Shown here piece after piece: positions 43,702 to 53,639 of a DNA stretch of 64,000 bases. The position numbers were made by a program, and so were the translations under genes. The notes under the pieces are model-generated. The model was not told the origin of the DNA, made no database searches, and saw only the letters and a list, made by a program, of their open reading frames with translations. Position 1 is the first letter of the stretch; every line of letters starts with the position of its first letter. The stretch spans positions 1 to 64,000 of the forward strand of contig NZ_PEBU01000006.1 in assembly GCF_002887595.1 (NCBI RefSeq), written 5' to 3'. The DNA is from Bowmanella denitrificans (GTDB lineage: Bacteria; Pseudomonadota; Gammaproteobacteria; Enterobacterales; Alteromonadaceae).

Positions 43702-44709
43702 TTACAGGCGTTCTAACACTGCCTGGGTAAAGTCAGTGGTGCCATGTGAACCGCCCAGATCGCGGGTAGTACGGTCACCTGACTCAATCACTTCCTTAAT
43801 GGCGGCACGAATCCTCTCGGCTTTATCGGCCATACCCAAATACTCCAGCATTTGAATGGAAGCCAGGATCACTGAGGTTGGGTTGGCCAGATTCTTACCA
43901 GCGATATCCGGCGCTGAGCCATGTACCGCCTCGAAAATAGCACAGTCTTTACCGATGTTGGCACCTGGGGCCATGCCCAGGCCGCCAACCAGGCCGGCGC
44001 ACAGATCAGACAAAATATCACCGAACAGGTTGGTGGTAACAATCACATCAAACTGATGGGGATTCATCACCAACTGCATACAACAGTTATCGACGATCAT
44101 CTCTGTTGACTCAATTTGTGGATAACGCTGAGCGACCTCGCGGGCCACCTTGAGGAACAGACCAGAGGTCGACTTCAGGATGTTGGCTTTATGTACCGCA
44201 GTGACCTTCTTGCGGCCTTCACGCACTGCCAGTTCGTAGGCAAAGGTGACAATGCGCTCTGCACCTTCGCGGGTGATCTTACTCATGGCTTCCGCTTCGC
44301 TACCATCAGCAGATACAACCTGACCAAGACCGGAATACATACCTTCGGTATTTTCACGAACCGTGATGATATCAATATTTTCGTAGCGTGCTTTCGTGCC
44401 TTTAAATGATAGTACCGGGCGCACATTGGCATATAGCTGGAACTTTTTGCGCAGGCTGACGTTGATTGAGGTGAAGCCTTCGCCCACAGGTGTGGTCAGG
44501 GGACCTTTCAGTGTCACCTTGTTGCTGGCAATAAGATCCAGCGTTTGTTGAGGGAGCAACTCACCGTGTTTTTCCAGTGCCACCAGGCCTGCGTCGGCAT
44601 AGTCATAGGCAAAATCACAGCCGGCCTTTTCCAGAATTTGAATGGCTGCATCAACGATGTCCGGACCAATGCCGTCACCACGAATAACAGTAATACGCTG
44701 TTGAGTCAT
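43702..44709 (-). CDS. NAD-type isocitrate dehydrogenase
   Basis: A 335-residue member of the isocitrate/isopropylmalate dehydrogenase family. IRGDGIGPDI, the phosphate/substrate loop TSINVSLRKKFQLYANVRPV, YSGLGQ and DILSDLCAGLVGGLG metal-binding segments are present. The substrate loop SxNxxLRKxxxLxANxRP and length fit NAD-linked isocitrate dehydrogenase (IDH) rather than LeuB; homoisocitrate or tartrate relatives cannot be wholly excluded. Single gene. Confidence 0.85.
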   Translation of the reverse strand: MTQQRITVIRGDGIGPDIVDAAIQILEKAGCDFAYDYADAGLVALEKHGELLPQQTLDLIASNKVTLKGPLTTPVGEGFTSINVSLRKKFQLYANVRPVLSFKGTKARYENIDIITVRENTEGMYSGLGQVVSADGSEAEAMSKITREGAERIVTFAYELAVREGRKKVTAVHKANILKSTSGLFLKVAREVAQRYPQIESTEMIVDNCCMQLVMNPHQFDVIVTTNLFGDILSDLCAGLVGGLGMAPGANIGKDCAIFEAVHGSAPDIAGKNLANPTSVILASIQMLEYLGMADKAERIRAAIKEVIESGDRTTRDLGGSHGTTDFTQAVLERL

Positions 44710-44872
44710 GAAGAATTCCTATGTCTGTCGTCAGGCTGACCCATTGGCAAAGGTAACACCATGGGCGATGGGTTCCGGTTATTGTCAGTACCGGAATTAT
44801 GGGCGCGTTTTATAGCACTTTAGCCGATAATTTTCCAGCCGATAGCGCCAAAGTGCGGGAAATGCACCACGC

Positions 44873-46528
44873 TTATCCAGACAAAGGACAGTAGCAATGG
44901 CTTTGCTCTATGGCTTGCCATTTGACCATTTGGCATTGTGCTGTGTTGATATCTAATAAGTTTATTGCTGCCAGGTGGTATGGGCAGTTGTCATCCAGTG
45001 TTTCAGCAAACCAGATATGCCTTGCTATCATCAAACTAAGTCCCAGCAGACAGGCTGAGGCGCGGATACCAACCGGCATATCATGTGGCATGTCCGCATG
45101 GTATTTAAGTGCTTGCAGTAACTTGTGCTGTTGATGCCAGCCTTCTGCCAGTTTTAAGGCATGAATTTGCATATCTGCGGACTGCGGAATGAGTCCGCTA
45201 AGTGCATAGGCCGGGGTTGCCGGCTTGGGCAATTTGACCATAAGCTTGATGGCTGGATGGGTGAAAAGACCGGCGCAGGCGAAATATCCAAGGGTCATGG
45301 CTTCATCACTATCCAACGAGGCATGCTGATGTGCCAGTGCTTCCATAATTCTCACCACGAGCTGGGTGAATTGTAAAAGGCTTTCCTGCAAGGGGAAGAA
45401 ATGCTGATTCAACCTGCTGATTAAGGCTTGCTGGATCAATAAGTGGCGGGTTCGTTCCAGCCCCTGAAACAGTAAGGCGTGTTTGACTTCCGACATTCTT
45501 AGTTTAAGTCTGGTACGACGGCTGGCATCTTCACTTAACTGACGGGCTAAGAAACCTTCATCGGCAATATGTCTGGCCAGATTGTCCAGATCTGAATCGG
45601 GGTGGCCGAGCAAATCCTGTATCACGAGAAGTTTGGCCGGAGGCTGGCTAATTGGATAAGTGGATTTACTCTGGGCCGACAGAGTGGGGGAAATCTCACA
45701 AGCCTGTTGCCAATCTGAATTCCAGCAGCTCTCAAAGACACTGACATCCGGGAAGCACAGCCTGGGGTGAATGGCATTCACGTTGTCATACGATATCCAT
45801 TCCACACTTTGCCCTAAGCCATTGTCTGAGTCGGGGACACCTCTGACTATTACACCCGCATCTGAAACGGACAGCACCATAGCCAGCCGCTGGTCGGCGA
45901 GTTCGATATGGCTGCCAGGCGGTATTCCCCCTGGGAACGGATAAAGCCCGTCCATCAAGGGTAAAAAAGTAGGAGGAAGTTTTTGTGCGACTGCTTGAAT
46001 TGCTTCATCAAAATGCTTTTCCAGCATTTTGTCAGCCAGCAATGTGGCAAATACCAGCAGGCGCTGTGTCGTCGACAGCCTGTGCAATGCCCGGTAAAAA
46101 CCTTGCTTTCCAGCATGGGGTAAAAGGTTATGCAACATCAACGCGCCGCTGTACCAAAGCGGCTGATTACATTGCTTTAGCCAGCGAAGCAGGAGCTGAT
46201 ACTTCTGATTGTCTTGTATCACTGAATGGCAAAGCGTGGCGCACAACAAGCTTTGTGCAACGCTATCGTTAACCGACATACGTTGGCAAAGCAACTGAGT
46301 GATAATAAGTCTGCGTAAGGTTTGCTGACTTTGCAGGGCAAGGGATTCTAACCTGATAAGGGCCAGAGCAGTGAATTGGTCACAAGCCTGGCTGGCTTGT
46401 TTAGCTTGCCTGGCTACGGCCAGGCATTGACGTAGCAGCGATGTGCTCAGTGTTGCCAGATTAGCTTGTTGTTCAAGTTCTTGCAGGGCCGCTAAGAGCT
46501 GAATGCCGGGACTTGATGTTGAACTCAC
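44873..46528 (-). CDS. HDOD-like signalling protein, divergent
   Basis: A 551-residue soluble protein. The N-terminal half is helical with an HD-GYP-accessory-like segment (PFPGGIPPGSHIELADQRLA, about 205-224); the C-terminal half (about 320-480) resembles an HDOD domain (NLARHIADEGFLARQLSEDA, then RMSEVKHALLFQGLERTR). It lacks clear HD metal ligands, as HDOD domains do. GTG 46528 overlaps the stop of the DUF3192 gene (GTGA); TTG 46534 is the alternative. Function unknown; a role in signalling is only inferred. Confidence 0.55.
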   Translation of the reverse strand: MSSTSSPGIQLLAALQELEQQANLATLSTSLLRQCLAVARQAKQASQACDQFTALALIRLESLALQSQQTLRRLIITQLLCQRMSVNDSVAQSLLCATLCHSVIQDNQKYQLLLRWLKQCNQPLWYSGALMLHNLLPHAGKQGFYRALHRLSTTQRLLVFATLLADKMLEKHFDEAIQAVAQKLPPTFLPLMDGLYPFPGGIPPGSHIELADQRLAMVLSVSDAGVIVRGVPDSDNGLGQSVEWISYDNVNAIHPRLCFPDVSVFESCWNSDWQQACEISPTLSAQSKSTYPISQPPAKLLVIQDLLGHPDSDLDNLARHIADEGFLARQLSEDASRRTRLKLRMSEVKHALLFQGLERTRHLLIQQALISRLNQHFFPLQESLLQFTQLVVRIMEALAHQHASLDSDEAMTLGYFACAGLFTHPAIKLMVKLPKPATPAYALSGLIPQSADMQIHALKLAEGWHQQHKLLQALKYHADMPHDMPVGIRASACLLGLSLMIARHIWFAETLDDNCPYHLAAINLLDINTAQCQMVKWQAIEQSHCYCPLSG

Positions 46529-46902
46529 TGCCAATCCAGATACTGCTGGTAAGCTCCTTCTCCCCAGGCGATCAGTTGATCATTCTTAAACAGCAAAGGT
46601 GTACATTCATTCATGGTGGTAATGCCATCAGACTCCATATGTTGGGTACGATAGAACATTACCTGCAGCTTATCATCCTGGCTGTGCTTGGCTTCGCTGA
46701 TATCCGGTGAACCGAGTAACTCAATAATCGCTTGTCTTGCCGTACCAAGTTCCAGCTTGCCGACTTGCACTTTGTTGTATTGTTCACGGTCCTGCCAGTC
46801 CATGGAATCAGGATCATCCGGATAAAATAATAGTACCAGCACCGCGAAGAGCAGGTAGATAATCAGTCCGAGGCCAATTCTTTTTGCAATGGTTTTATTC
46901 AT
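46525..46902 (-). CDS. DUF3192 family membrane protein
   Basis: A 125-residue protein with one N-terminal membrane helix (about 9-26) and a DUF3192 domain: LGTARQAIIELLGSPDISEA and QVMFYRTQHMESDGITTMNE, ending in ECTPLLFKNDQLIAWGEGAY. A paralogue that is a lipoprotein is at 52200. Such SmpA/BamE-like small domains often work in the envelope, but no function is established. Overlaps the following HDOD-like gene by 4 nt. Confidence 0.83.
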   Translation of the reverse strand: MNKTIAKRIGLGLIIYLLFAVLVLLFYPDDPDSMDWQDREQYNKVQVGKLELGTARQAIIELLGSPDISEAKHSQDDKLQVMFYRTQHMESDGITTMNECTPLLFKNDQLIAWGEGAYQQYLDWQ

Positions 46903-46996
46903 AATTATTGTGCGTTATTACTGCCTACCGTTAAAGTCTACACAAAACACAGCGCCAAGACAGTGGTCTTAGGCGCTGATATTGAGCGCTTGATCT

Positions 46997-48358
46997 TTAT
47001 TTCACCAGTTTATAGCAAGGGTGATACTGACTACCAGGCAGCTTCATCCGATGTTGGGTAACAAAAGACTGAAGTAGTTCGTCCAACATCTTCATTAATT
47101 GCAGATCGCCGTTTATTTCAAATGGACCTTGTTCACGAATTTGCCTGACGCCTTCGGCCTTAACGTTACCTGCGACTATGCCTGAAAAGGCACGTCTCAG
47201 CGAAGCAGCTAATTGGGCTTTAGGCTGATTCATATGCAAATTCAGCGATTTCATATTGTTATGAGTGGGTGCGAAAGGCATTTGAAACTCTGGGTCTATT
47301 TTAAGGGCCCAGTTGAATTGGTAAGAATCGCCCCGCATCTTGCGGTACTCAGTGATATCTGCCTGGCTTTGCTTGATGGTTCTGGCGACCTCGGCTGGGT
47401 CATCGACGATGATGGTATACAAACTTTGTGCTTGTTTACCTAAGGTTGCACCGATGAATTGATCAATGCTGGCAAAATAATCTTCACATTCCTTGGGGCC
47501 GGTCAGGATAATGGGCACCACCTGATCCTGGTTTTGCTCATGCAACAGAATACCGAGCAAATACAGTAATTCTTCTGCGGTTCCAACGCCGCCGGGGAAG
47601 ATCACTATGGCATGGGCGATTCGGACGAACGCCTCCAGGCGCTTTTCAATATCCGGCATAATCACCAGTTCGTTGACTATGGGATTGGGGGGCTCGGCAG
47701 CGATAATGCTGGGTTCGGTAATCCCCAGATAGCGACCGTGTCTGACCCGCTGTTTGGCGTGCCCTATCGTGGCGCCTTTCATCGGACCTTTCATGGCGCC
47801 TGGACCACAACCGGTACAGATATTTAACTCGCGCAGTCCCAATTGATAGCCGACTTCTTTGGTATATTTGTACTCCAGCTCACTGATGGAGTGTCCACCC
47901 CAGCATACCACCATGTTCGCGTCACCACTGGGACGGATAACCTCTGCATTACGCAGCATATCAAAGACCATATGGGTGATATGGATAGATTCAGACTGTT
48001 CGACCAGCAAGTTGTTCTGGTAACGGGCGCCCATATGTAGCAAATCCCGCAACACAGCAAATAAATGCTCATGAACCCCTTTGATCAGTTTATCGTCTAC
48101 AAAAGCCAGAGCAGGTGGGTTGACCAGTTCAATCTTCACCCCGCGTTCGCGGCGCAGAAGGTTGATTTCGAAATCTTCATAGGGAGAAAATATGTTTTCG
48201 TAGTTGTCTTCATGGGCGCCACTATTCAGCACTGCCAGGCTGCAATTGCGAAACAGCTGATAAAGTTCGCTGGAGGTGGATTTTTTCAGTCTGTCTACTT
48301 CCAACTGGGACAGCAGACTCATGGCCCCGATGGGGTTTAGCTGTACAGTTTTTTTCAT
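46997..48358 (-). CDS. ppnN: nucleotide 5'-monophosphate nucleosidase PpnN
   Basis: A 453-residue LOG-family nucleosidase (E. coli PpnN/YgdH is 454) that cleaves purine and pyrimidine nucleoside monophosphates to base and ribose-5-P; E. coli PpnN is activated by (p)ppGpp. Active-site motif PGGVGTAEE and the [17 protein letters not shown] phosphate loop are present. ATG 48358 is 6 nt from AAAGG; the earlier ATG overlaps that site. It follows the diguanylate cyclase gene without gap. In E. coli it is also near queF and syd. Confidence 0.94.
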   Translation of the reverse strand: MKKTVQLNPIGAMSLLSQLEVDRLKKSTSSELYQLFRNCSLAVLNSGAHEDNYENIFSPYEDFEINLLRRERGVKIELVNPPALAFVDDKLIKGVHEHLFAVLRDLLHMGARYQNNLLVEQSESIHITHMVFDMLRNAEVIRPSGDANMVVCWGGHSISELEYKYTKEVGYQLGLRELNICTGCGPGAMKGPMKGATIGHAKQRVRHGRYLGITEPSIIAAEPPNPIVNELVIMPDIEKRLEAFVRIAHAIVIFPGGVGTAEELLYLLGILLHEQNQDQVVPIILTGPKECEDYFASIDQFIGATLGKQAQSLYTIIVDDPAEVARTIKQSQADITEYRKMRGDSYQFNWALKIDPEFQMPFAPTHNNMKSLNLHMNQPKAQLAASLRRAFSGIVAGNVKAEGVRQIREQGPFEINGDLQLMKMLDELLQSFVTQHRMKLPGSQYHPCYKLVK

Positions 48359-48360
48359 TA

Positions 48361-49923
48361 TCATCCTTTACTGATTATGCAGCGGTTTCGGCCCTGATGC
48401 TTAGCTTCATATAGTGCGCGATCGGCACGCTCGAAGACGGTGTCAACGTCATCTTCACGGGAAAAGCCAGCAGCACCAAGTGATACTGTGATACTGACCG
48501 CTTGCTCTTTGAATTTGAAGGGGATTTTTTCAATTTGTTGGCGAATTTTTTCCAGCACGCTATCCAATTCTGCAATGGGGGTTTGCGGAAACAAGATCAC
48601 AAACTCTTCTCCACCCCAGCGGGCTAAAAAGTCTGTGGAGCGCAGACATTTGGCAATTTGCTGGGCAATAACCTGCAAAGTCTTATCGCCCCCAGCGTGG
48701 CCATATTTATCATTAATACCTTTAAAGTGATCGACATCAACCAGAGCCAGGCTTAAGTCGGTGCCGTATCGGCGCCAGCGCCGATATTCCAGCTCGACCC
48801 TGTCATTGTAGGCATAGCGGTTGGGGATCTGAGTCAGAGGATCATGATGACTATGGTATTTTTGTTGTAATAGCTTTTGTTTGTATTCAGATGCTTCTTT
48901 TTCGAGCAAGGTCAGTTGATCCTTCATATCCCTTAACAGGTTCATCAGCACCAATTGTTCTTCTTTGTCGGCCCGTTCACGGTGGTCTAACGTGGATGCT
49001 ATCTTACTCAGGTAGTCGCAGGCCTGTTGTTTTAGCAAAGACAGATCATGGGCTTCCCCTACTGCCAGTTCGATACCCTGAAGATGTTGGCGCAGTTGCT
49101 GATTACTTTGTACCTTGACTTGATATGCCGCCTGACTGTCTTTGAGTGAGCGGCCCACCGCCTGGCTGACATTATTCAGGGTTGAATGCAAACTGGTTAT
49201 AAAACGTTCGGCTTGTTTTCTGTCTTTGAGCACATCCTTCAATAGACAGCGCACGATCACCAGACAGCATTCCAACAGCTCATTGCGCTGCAGACCATGA
49301 TCGAGCCGCTGGCGGATTTCTTGTAACTCTTCGTCCTTACTGGCGCCGGACAGTTGCAACACCAGTTCCCGTAATTCGCAGACCAGTTGCTGGTGCAATC
49401 GTTGCTCATCTTGGTCAGTGGAAGGCTTGGTTATCTTGTTGCCTTGTGTAGCGGGGATTTCGGCCAGCGCTCTTTGGTAGAGTGATAAGACTTTTTCTAA
49501 ATAGGCCTGACCAGTATAAATCGATGCATAACTTTGTCGGATAGTTTGCAGAAATTGCTGAGAGTCCTCTTTCAGGGCCTGAGGCACATCTGGGGTTTCA
49601 CGTAACTGTTGAATGGCATCTTCCAGCAGGGCCTGAAACTTGGCATTCTGCTGGCGGCTGTGGTCAGCATTGTCCATCAGCAACCCGGTCAGTTTGCCGA
49701 TACTGACTTCCGCCAAAGTAAAGTTAACCTTGCCCCCCAAATGCCCGCGTAACACCTGAAGTTCCTTGTCAAGCAGGGGGTTTACCCCATCATAGAATTT
49801 GCTGAGTCTTAAAATAAATTGCGACAGCGTATCAATTTGATGCTTAAAGCTACGCAGCACTTTCTGCTGGTTCTGGGAAGACAGATCTAATCGCACAGTA
49901 TTTGTTTGTGACTCATTATCCAT
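48361..49923 (-). CDS. GGDEF diguanylate cyclase
   Basis: A 520-residue soluble protein: a long helical/coiled-coil region (about 1-350) and a C-terminal GGDEF domain with [25 protein letters not shown] and active site [10 protein letters not shown], so c-di-GMP synthesis is likely. A possible RxxD inhibitory site was not evident. No membrane helix; input is presumably through the helical region. Operon with ppnN, whose ATG overlaps its stop. Confidence 0.9.
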   Translation of the reverse strand: MDNESQTNTVRLDLSSQNQQKVLRSFKHQIDTLSQFILRLSKFYDGVNPLLDKELQVLRGHLGGKVNFTLAEVSIGKLTGLLMDNADHSRQQNAKFQALLEDAIQQLRETPDVPQALKEDSQQFLQTIRQSYASIYTGQAYLEKVLSLYQRALAEIPATQGNKITKPSTDQDEQRLHQQLVCELRELVLQLSGASKDEELQEIRQRLDHGLQRNELLECCLVIVRCLLKDVLKDRKQAERFITSLHSTLNNVSQAVGRSLKDSQAAYQVKVQSNQQLRQHLQGIELAVGEAHDLSLLKQQACDYLSKIASTLDHRERADKEEQLVLMNLLRDMKDQLTLLEKEASEYKQKLLQQKYHSHHDPLTQIPNRYAYNDRVELEYRRWRRYGTDLSLALVDVDHFKGINDKYGHAGGDKTLQVIAQQIAKCLRSTDFLARWGGEEFVILFPQTPIAELDSVLEKIRQQIEKIPFKFKEQAVSITVSLGAAGFSREDDVDTVFERADRALYEAKHQGRNRCIISKG

Positions 49924-50091
49924 GCCAATGGGTCCTTACTTTCGGCTCCGTGTCAGACCAATGGATTGGGCTGTCAGCTCATCGCGTTGCGAGGTACGAT
50001 CGTCAGTATAATGGTTATTTATCTGTGTATAAGCAATTTTTTTAAGAATATCGGGGAGTTGGGCGTATATACAGGAGCGCTCAGGCAGAAA

Positions 50092-50123
50092 AAACAAAGG
50101 GATGGCAAGCCATCCCTTTGTTT
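50092..50123 (-). terminator. strong terminator after a mini-gene
   Basis: A 15-bp perfect stem (AAACAAAGGGATGGC / GCCATCCCTTTGTTT) with a 2-nt centre; on the minus strand it runs into TTTTTTC. It starts at the stop codon of the 23-residue frame at 50123-50194. It could serve as a weak terminator on the plus strand too. Confidence 0.85.
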
Positions 50124-50194
50124 CAGTCGTCGTTCAATGGACGTTTGACCAGATAGTAGGGTAACCGGTCATTTTTATTATTGTTAAGAGGCAT
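50123..50194 (-). CDS. predicted 23-residue protein, own promoter and terminator
   Basis: ATG 50194 opens a 23-codon frame starting MPLNNNKNDRLPYYLVK and ending in PLNDD. It has a plausible sigma70 promoter 35-60 nt upstream and its stop touches a strong terminator, so a discrete transcript of about 130 nt is predicted. The peptide is polar, rich in N/D/K and has no membrane span. AGGA lies 12 nt before the ATG (rather far). It may be a small protein or an sRNA that happens to contain a frame. I do not recognise a family. Confidence 0.5.
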   Translation of the reverse strand: MPLNNNKNDRLPYYLVKRPLNDD

Positions 50195-50228
50195 GTGTGT
50201 TCTAGTCCTGTTATCAACAACTGCGGAC

Positions 50229-50256
50229 ATTTTACACAGTTAGCTTTAAAGTGAAA
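50229..50256 (-). promoter_or_regulatory. promoter of the 23-residue mini-gene
   Basis: Minus strand TTTCAC, 16 bp, TAAAAT. Predicted start near 50222, giving a leader of about 28 nt. Sequence-based prediction only. Confidence 0.45.
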
Positions 50257-50290
50257 GTGGTTTTGTAATTATTCTTGGTGGCTTTCAGTT

Positions 50291-51130
50291 TTACTGGCGA
50301 ATCAGTCGAAAATTGGCATAGGGAGATTCAAAATTACTTCTGAAAGGATTGATGTCCAAACCACCGCGACGGGTGTAGCGTGCATAAACAGTCAGATTCT
50401 GAGGCTGACACTGCTGCAGGATGTCGCAAAATATCCGCTCGACACACTGTTCGTGAAACTCGTTATGTTGCCGGAAAGATATCAGGTAGCGTAACAGACT
50501 CTCCGGTTGGATTTCGTTTCCGCTATAGCGAATTAAAACACTCGCCCAATCTGGTTGGCTGGTAATCAGGCAATTGGATTTGAGCAAGTGACTGATATGA
50601 CTGCGCTCTACCAACTTATTGGTACAGACCAGCAATTGAGGATTGGGTTGATATTCACTTACTTCAATATCCAGATCATCCAATAAATCAGCCTGATAAT
50701 GCTGGATTTGGTAATCCTTGGTGGCGCCGAGGTCATGCAATCTGACCTTAACCTTTTCTCCGGCACAATGGGATAAGTCCCTGCTAAGTGTGGCTTGTAG
50801 TTCATCCCGGCCGCCAATCTTCCACTGATTGAAGCTGTTCAAATATAGCTTGAAAGACTTGGATTCAATTAAGTTTGGGCTACTGGCTGGGATCTCAACC
50901 TGCATCAGGGCTACACAGGGTTTACCCTTAAGATTCAGCCAGGACAGTTCATAACCATTCCAGATATCTACACCATGGAAGGGTTGATTATCCACACATC
51001 CCAACGCTTGCCGATTCATACTGCGAGGTACGGCCTGCAACAGATCCGGTGTGTATTGGTCAATATATTCTGAAACTTTCCCGAGACTGAGATGGGTGAG
51101 GGGATTGGTGGCGTTATGCTCTGTCATCAT
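50291..51130 (-). CDS. queF: NADPH-dependent 7-cyano-7-deazaguanine reductase
   Basis: A 279-residue long-form QueF (E. coli 282) reducing preQ0 to preQ1 in queuosine synthesis. T-fold features: [19 protein letters not shown], the catalytic cysteine in [13 protein letters not shown] and the substrate-binding Glu in HEQCVERIF. Divergent from syd with a 58-bp gap, as in E. coli. Two adjacent ATGs; either may be used. Confidence 0.95.
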   Translation of the reverse strand: MMTEHNATNPLTHLSLGKVSEYIDQYTPDLLQAVPRSMNRQALGCVDNQPFHGVDIWNGYELSWLNLKGKPCVALMQVEIPASSPNLIESKSFKLYLNSFNQWKIGGRDELQATLSRDLSHCAGEKVKVRLHDLGATKDYQIQHYQADLLDDLDIEVSEYQPNPQLLVCTNKLVERSHISHLLKSNCLITSQPDWASVLIRYSGNEIQPESLLRYLISFRQHNEFHEQCVERIFCDILQQCQPQNLTVYARYTRRGGLDINPFRSNFESPYANFRLIRQ

Positions 51131-51188
51131 TTTTCTGTGCAGGTTAAACTGACACTATTCTAACGTTTTTCGTGTTCAATCAATAGAT

Positions 51189-51740
51189 ATGCAAGTTGCC
51201 AGTAGTCTACAAACCTTTGTTCAGCGTTATGTTCAATATTATCAGCAATCTGGGCGGCCCTTGCTGACTGACTGGGATGCGAACTGGCTTTCTCCTTGCC
51301 AGATTGGCGAGACTGATGCCGCTGGACAGATTATATGGCAGCCTGTGGCCAGAGTCGGGCTCGCTGACTTTGTTGATACCGAACGGGCGTTGGAGCTTGA
51401 GTTTCACCCGGATATCAAGGCGTTTTATAGCGCATATTGGAGTGAGAATCTGACGGCCCATACTTCCAGGGGGGACTTACAATTGCTGTTGCCTTGGAAT
51501 GAGGATGACTTTATCCGCTTGCAGCAAAATTTGATTGGTCACGTGCTGATGAAAAAGCGCTTAAAGCAGCCTGTCACCCTGTTCTTTGCAGTGACGGATG
51601 ATGATGATTTTATTCTCAGCCTGGACAACCACAGTGGTCAGGTGGTGCTGGAACGCGTGGGCTTACCTGCCTCAGAGGTGCTGGCGGATAATCTCAGCAG
51701 TTTTCTTGACGGTCTGGCACCAGGCCCAGGCGAGGTTTAG
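51189..51740 (+). CDS. syd: SecY-interacting protein Syd
   Basis: A 183-residue protein (E. coli 181) that binds SecY at the inner membrane and checks translocon integrity. Conserved PLLTDWDANWLSPCQIG, a GDLQLLLPWNEDDF segment and the final SLDNHSGQVVLE are present. Position next to queF supports the call. Overlaps the convergent small gene by 4 bp. Confidence 0.93.
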   Translation: MQVASSLQTFVQRYVQYYQQSGRPLLTDWDANWLSPCQIGETDAAGQIIWQPVARVGLADFVDTERALELEFHPDIKAFYSAYWSENLTAHTSRGDLQLLLPWNEDDFIRLQQNLIGHVLMKKRLKQPVTLFFAVTDDDDFILSLDNHSGQVVLERVGLPASEVLADNLSSFLDGLAPGPGEV

Positions 51741-52033
51741 GATTTGCCCAATTGCTGATGAATCTGAGTAACCAGAGCGATAAGTTCTGACATCTGCTTT
51801 TCCAGTTTATCTACCCGTTGTGACAAAGACGGAACCTGTTGCTCGGTTTCTGCCACGGGTTTGGCCTTGGCCGCTAATGCCTCGGGTGCCTGTTTCCACT
51901 TTTGTAATACCGACAGAATGTCGGCCAGCGGCAGTGGCTTTTGTGCTCTGGACTTTATCAGAGCCACTGAGGGGGCTTTCCCTGCCGCCAATAATTCCTT
52001 GCATAACGACAAAATATAGTCCGCATTGTTCAT
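51737..52033 (-). CDS. small protein, KfrA-like N-terminus with coiled coil
   Basis: A 98-residue protein of unknown function. The first half (LLAAGKAPSVALIKSR, then PLPLADILSVLQKWKQ) resembles the DNA-binding N-terminus of KfrA-type proteins; the second half is a linker then a short coiled coil (LSQRVDKLEKQMSELIALVT). ATG 52033 is chosen over an upstream TTG. Conserved-looking composition but no confident family. Confidence 0.6.
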   Translation of the reverse strand: MNNADYILSLCKELLAAGKAPSVALIKSRAQKPLPLADILSVLQKWKQAPEALAAKAKPVAETEQQVPSLSQRVDKLEKQMSELIALVTQIHQQLGKS

Positions 52034-52199
52034 AGTATTGGTCAATTTGGCTATCTAGTGGTGAATAGAGTCATTCTAACACTACCTAAGCATGGCATTG
52101 ATATTAAAAAGTGTTTTAATATCAGTGTTATACAACTTGGTTCGGCTCTTGCTTACACCCATTCACATCAACCAACTGTCCAACAAGACGAGGAAAATA

Positions 52200-52559
52200 A
52201 TGAATAAATGGATAGCTGCGATTACGTTAAGTTTGGCTGTAGGCAGTTTATCTGGCTGTATAATTTCGGTTAAACCTGATCAGTATCATCAGGCAGATTG
52301 GGAGAAACGTGAAAGCCAGAATCGCCAAGAGATTGCCAGGCTAAGCCCAGGGTTAAGTCTGGAAGAAATTACTCACCGCCTGGGGGTACCCGATTTTAGC
52401 GAGTATCACGATCAAAATGGCCAAAAGGTCCAAGTCTTGTTTTATCGTACCCATCGAAATCATGGTGATGGTGTAACAAGCAAGGATGAATGCACACCTC
52501 TGGTGTTCAAAGATAACCACTTAAGTGGCTGGGGCGACGAGGCCTATCGGACATATTAG
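52200..52559 (+). CDS. DUF3192 lipoprotein
   Basis: A 119-residue lipoprotein: signal peptide with lipobox LSGC (Cys20), then a DUF3192 domain (LSLEEITHRLGVPDF, VQVLFYRTHRNHGDG, ECTPLVFKDNHLSGWGDEAY). It is a paralogue of the membrane protein at 46525. ATG 52200 has GAGGA 6 nt upstream; the frame is open further upstream but unlikely to be used. Confidence 0.86.
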   Translation: MNKWIAAITLSLAVGSLSGCIISVKPDQYHQADWEKRESQNRQEIARLSPGLSLEEITHRLGVPDFSEYHDQNGQKVQVLFYRTHRNHGDGVTSKDECTPLVFKDNHLSGWGDEAYRTY

Positions 52560-52584
52560 TCTGAACCTAATGCTTACTCATTGA

Positions 52585-52815
52585 TCAGCGCAGCCTATTG
52601 TTGAGCTGATCAATGACTTCAGCCCACTCCGCATCATCAGTCAAGGCATGCTGAATAAAACTGCTTTGAGACGAGTTCCAGAAGGGTGCCTGCTCCAGCT
52701 TGACCCGGCTGTCTAAGCCTTTATGACGGTCTATAAAGCGGTTTATCGCTCCTTCGTCACTGGCGAGCCCCAACTGGTTAAATAGATCGTTAATGCTTGG
52801 ACTGTTGATGTTCAT
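52585..52815 (-). CDS. DUF2789 family protein
   Basis: A 76-residue acidic cytoplasmic protein beginning MNINSPSINDLFNQLGL and ending VIDQLNNRLR, matching DUF2789. GGAGG lies 5 nt before ATG 52815; a GTG four codons earlier would overlap it. Function unknown. Confidence 0.85.
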   Translation of the reverse strand: MNINSPSINDLFNQLGLASDEGAINRFIDRHKGLDSRVKLEQAPFWNSSQSSFIQHALTDDAEWAEVIDQLNNRLR

Positions 52816-52909
52816 ACCTTCCTCCACGAAGATAACAAAATGTTAACAAATTCCCCGTGCTGGGTTATTGTCTTATCTACAACTATAGACAACTTCTGTT
52901 GGAAACGGC

Positions 52910-53539
52910 ATGAACCTGGCGTTGGCAAAAGATAAAGTAAAAGCGGTATTCCTGGCGGCTGAAGATCTCAAGATCGCTGCTTCGATTTTATACCAGGCTT
53001 ACCATGATGATCCGCTGTTTATGAATATATTTCAGGCCGATAAAGAGGGCTACGAAGAGCGACTACGCGCTGCTATCCGTGAAGAACTGCATACTTTTTG
53101 GATCGCCAAACAGCCTATGGTCGGGTTATTTGAAGGCGAACGACTGTTGGCAGTGGCCTGCCTTATTCAGCCCAACGCCAGCCTGGGACCCAATCGTTTC
53201 TGGCATTGGCGTTTAAAAATGTTGTTGACCGCTGGATTCATGGGCACCCGACAAATGGTTGAGAAGGAGCAAAAGGTCAGAGAGCAGGTGCCGGCAGGAC
53301 GTTACCATATGCTGTCGTTTATTGGTGTGCATCCGGATCATCAGCATCGAGGCTTGGGGCATGTATTGATGAGGGCCATTGATACCTTGATGGATGAAGA
53401 TAGATCCAGTGAAGGGGTTGCAGTATTTGTCACTTTGCCCAAATGTCTTGGCTTTTTTGAGGACGGTGACTACGGGTTAGTGAAAGAATTACAGGTTGGC
53501 CGTATCGCTGGCCACTTGATGTTTCGGCGAAAAAAATAG
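52910..53539 (+). CDS. GNAT-family N-acetyltransferase
   Basis: A 209-residue acetyltransferase-like protein. The acetyl-CoA-binding motif A is visible as FIGVHPDHQHRGLGHVLM (about 140-157), with VFVTLPKCLGFFEDGDYGLV near the end. An N-terminal MNLALAKDKVKAVFLAA precedes the domain. Substrate unknown. It stands alone upstream of the CsrB-like RNA. Confidence 0.82.
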   Translation: MNLALAKDKVKAVFLAAEDLKIAASILYQAYHDDPLFMNIFQADKEGYEERLRAAIREELHTFWIAKQPMVGLFEGERLLAVACLIQPNASLGPNRFWHWRLKMLLTAGFMGTRQMVEKEQKVREQVPAGRYHMLSFIGVHPDHQHRGLGHVLMRAIDTLMDEDRSSEGVAVFVTLPKCLGFFEDGDYGLVKELQVGRIAGHLMFRRKK

Positions 53540-53621
53540 CACTTTGCTTAGCGTTTGCGCAGCTTTATTTGGACTGAGCATTTGGCCGTTGTCAGACGTG
53601 TAAGACAAAGGCCGCTTTCTT

Positions 53622-53639
53622 TGTAAGACATTTCTCACA
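53622..53639. promoter_or_regulatory. GacA/UvrY binding site upstream of the CsrB-like RNA
   Basis: TGTAAG-ACATTT-CTCACA matches the GacA/UvrY box TGTAAG-N6-CTTACA in 11 of 12 defined bases. It is about 190 bp before the RNA start, as for upstream UvrY sites of csrB genes. A further TGTAAGACA half-site is at 53599. Confidence 0.7.

Noticed and set aside
46997-48358. Lysine decarboxylase
   Set aside because: The PGGVGTAEE motif family is often mislabelled so; length and the flanking domains match the nucleosidase PpnN.
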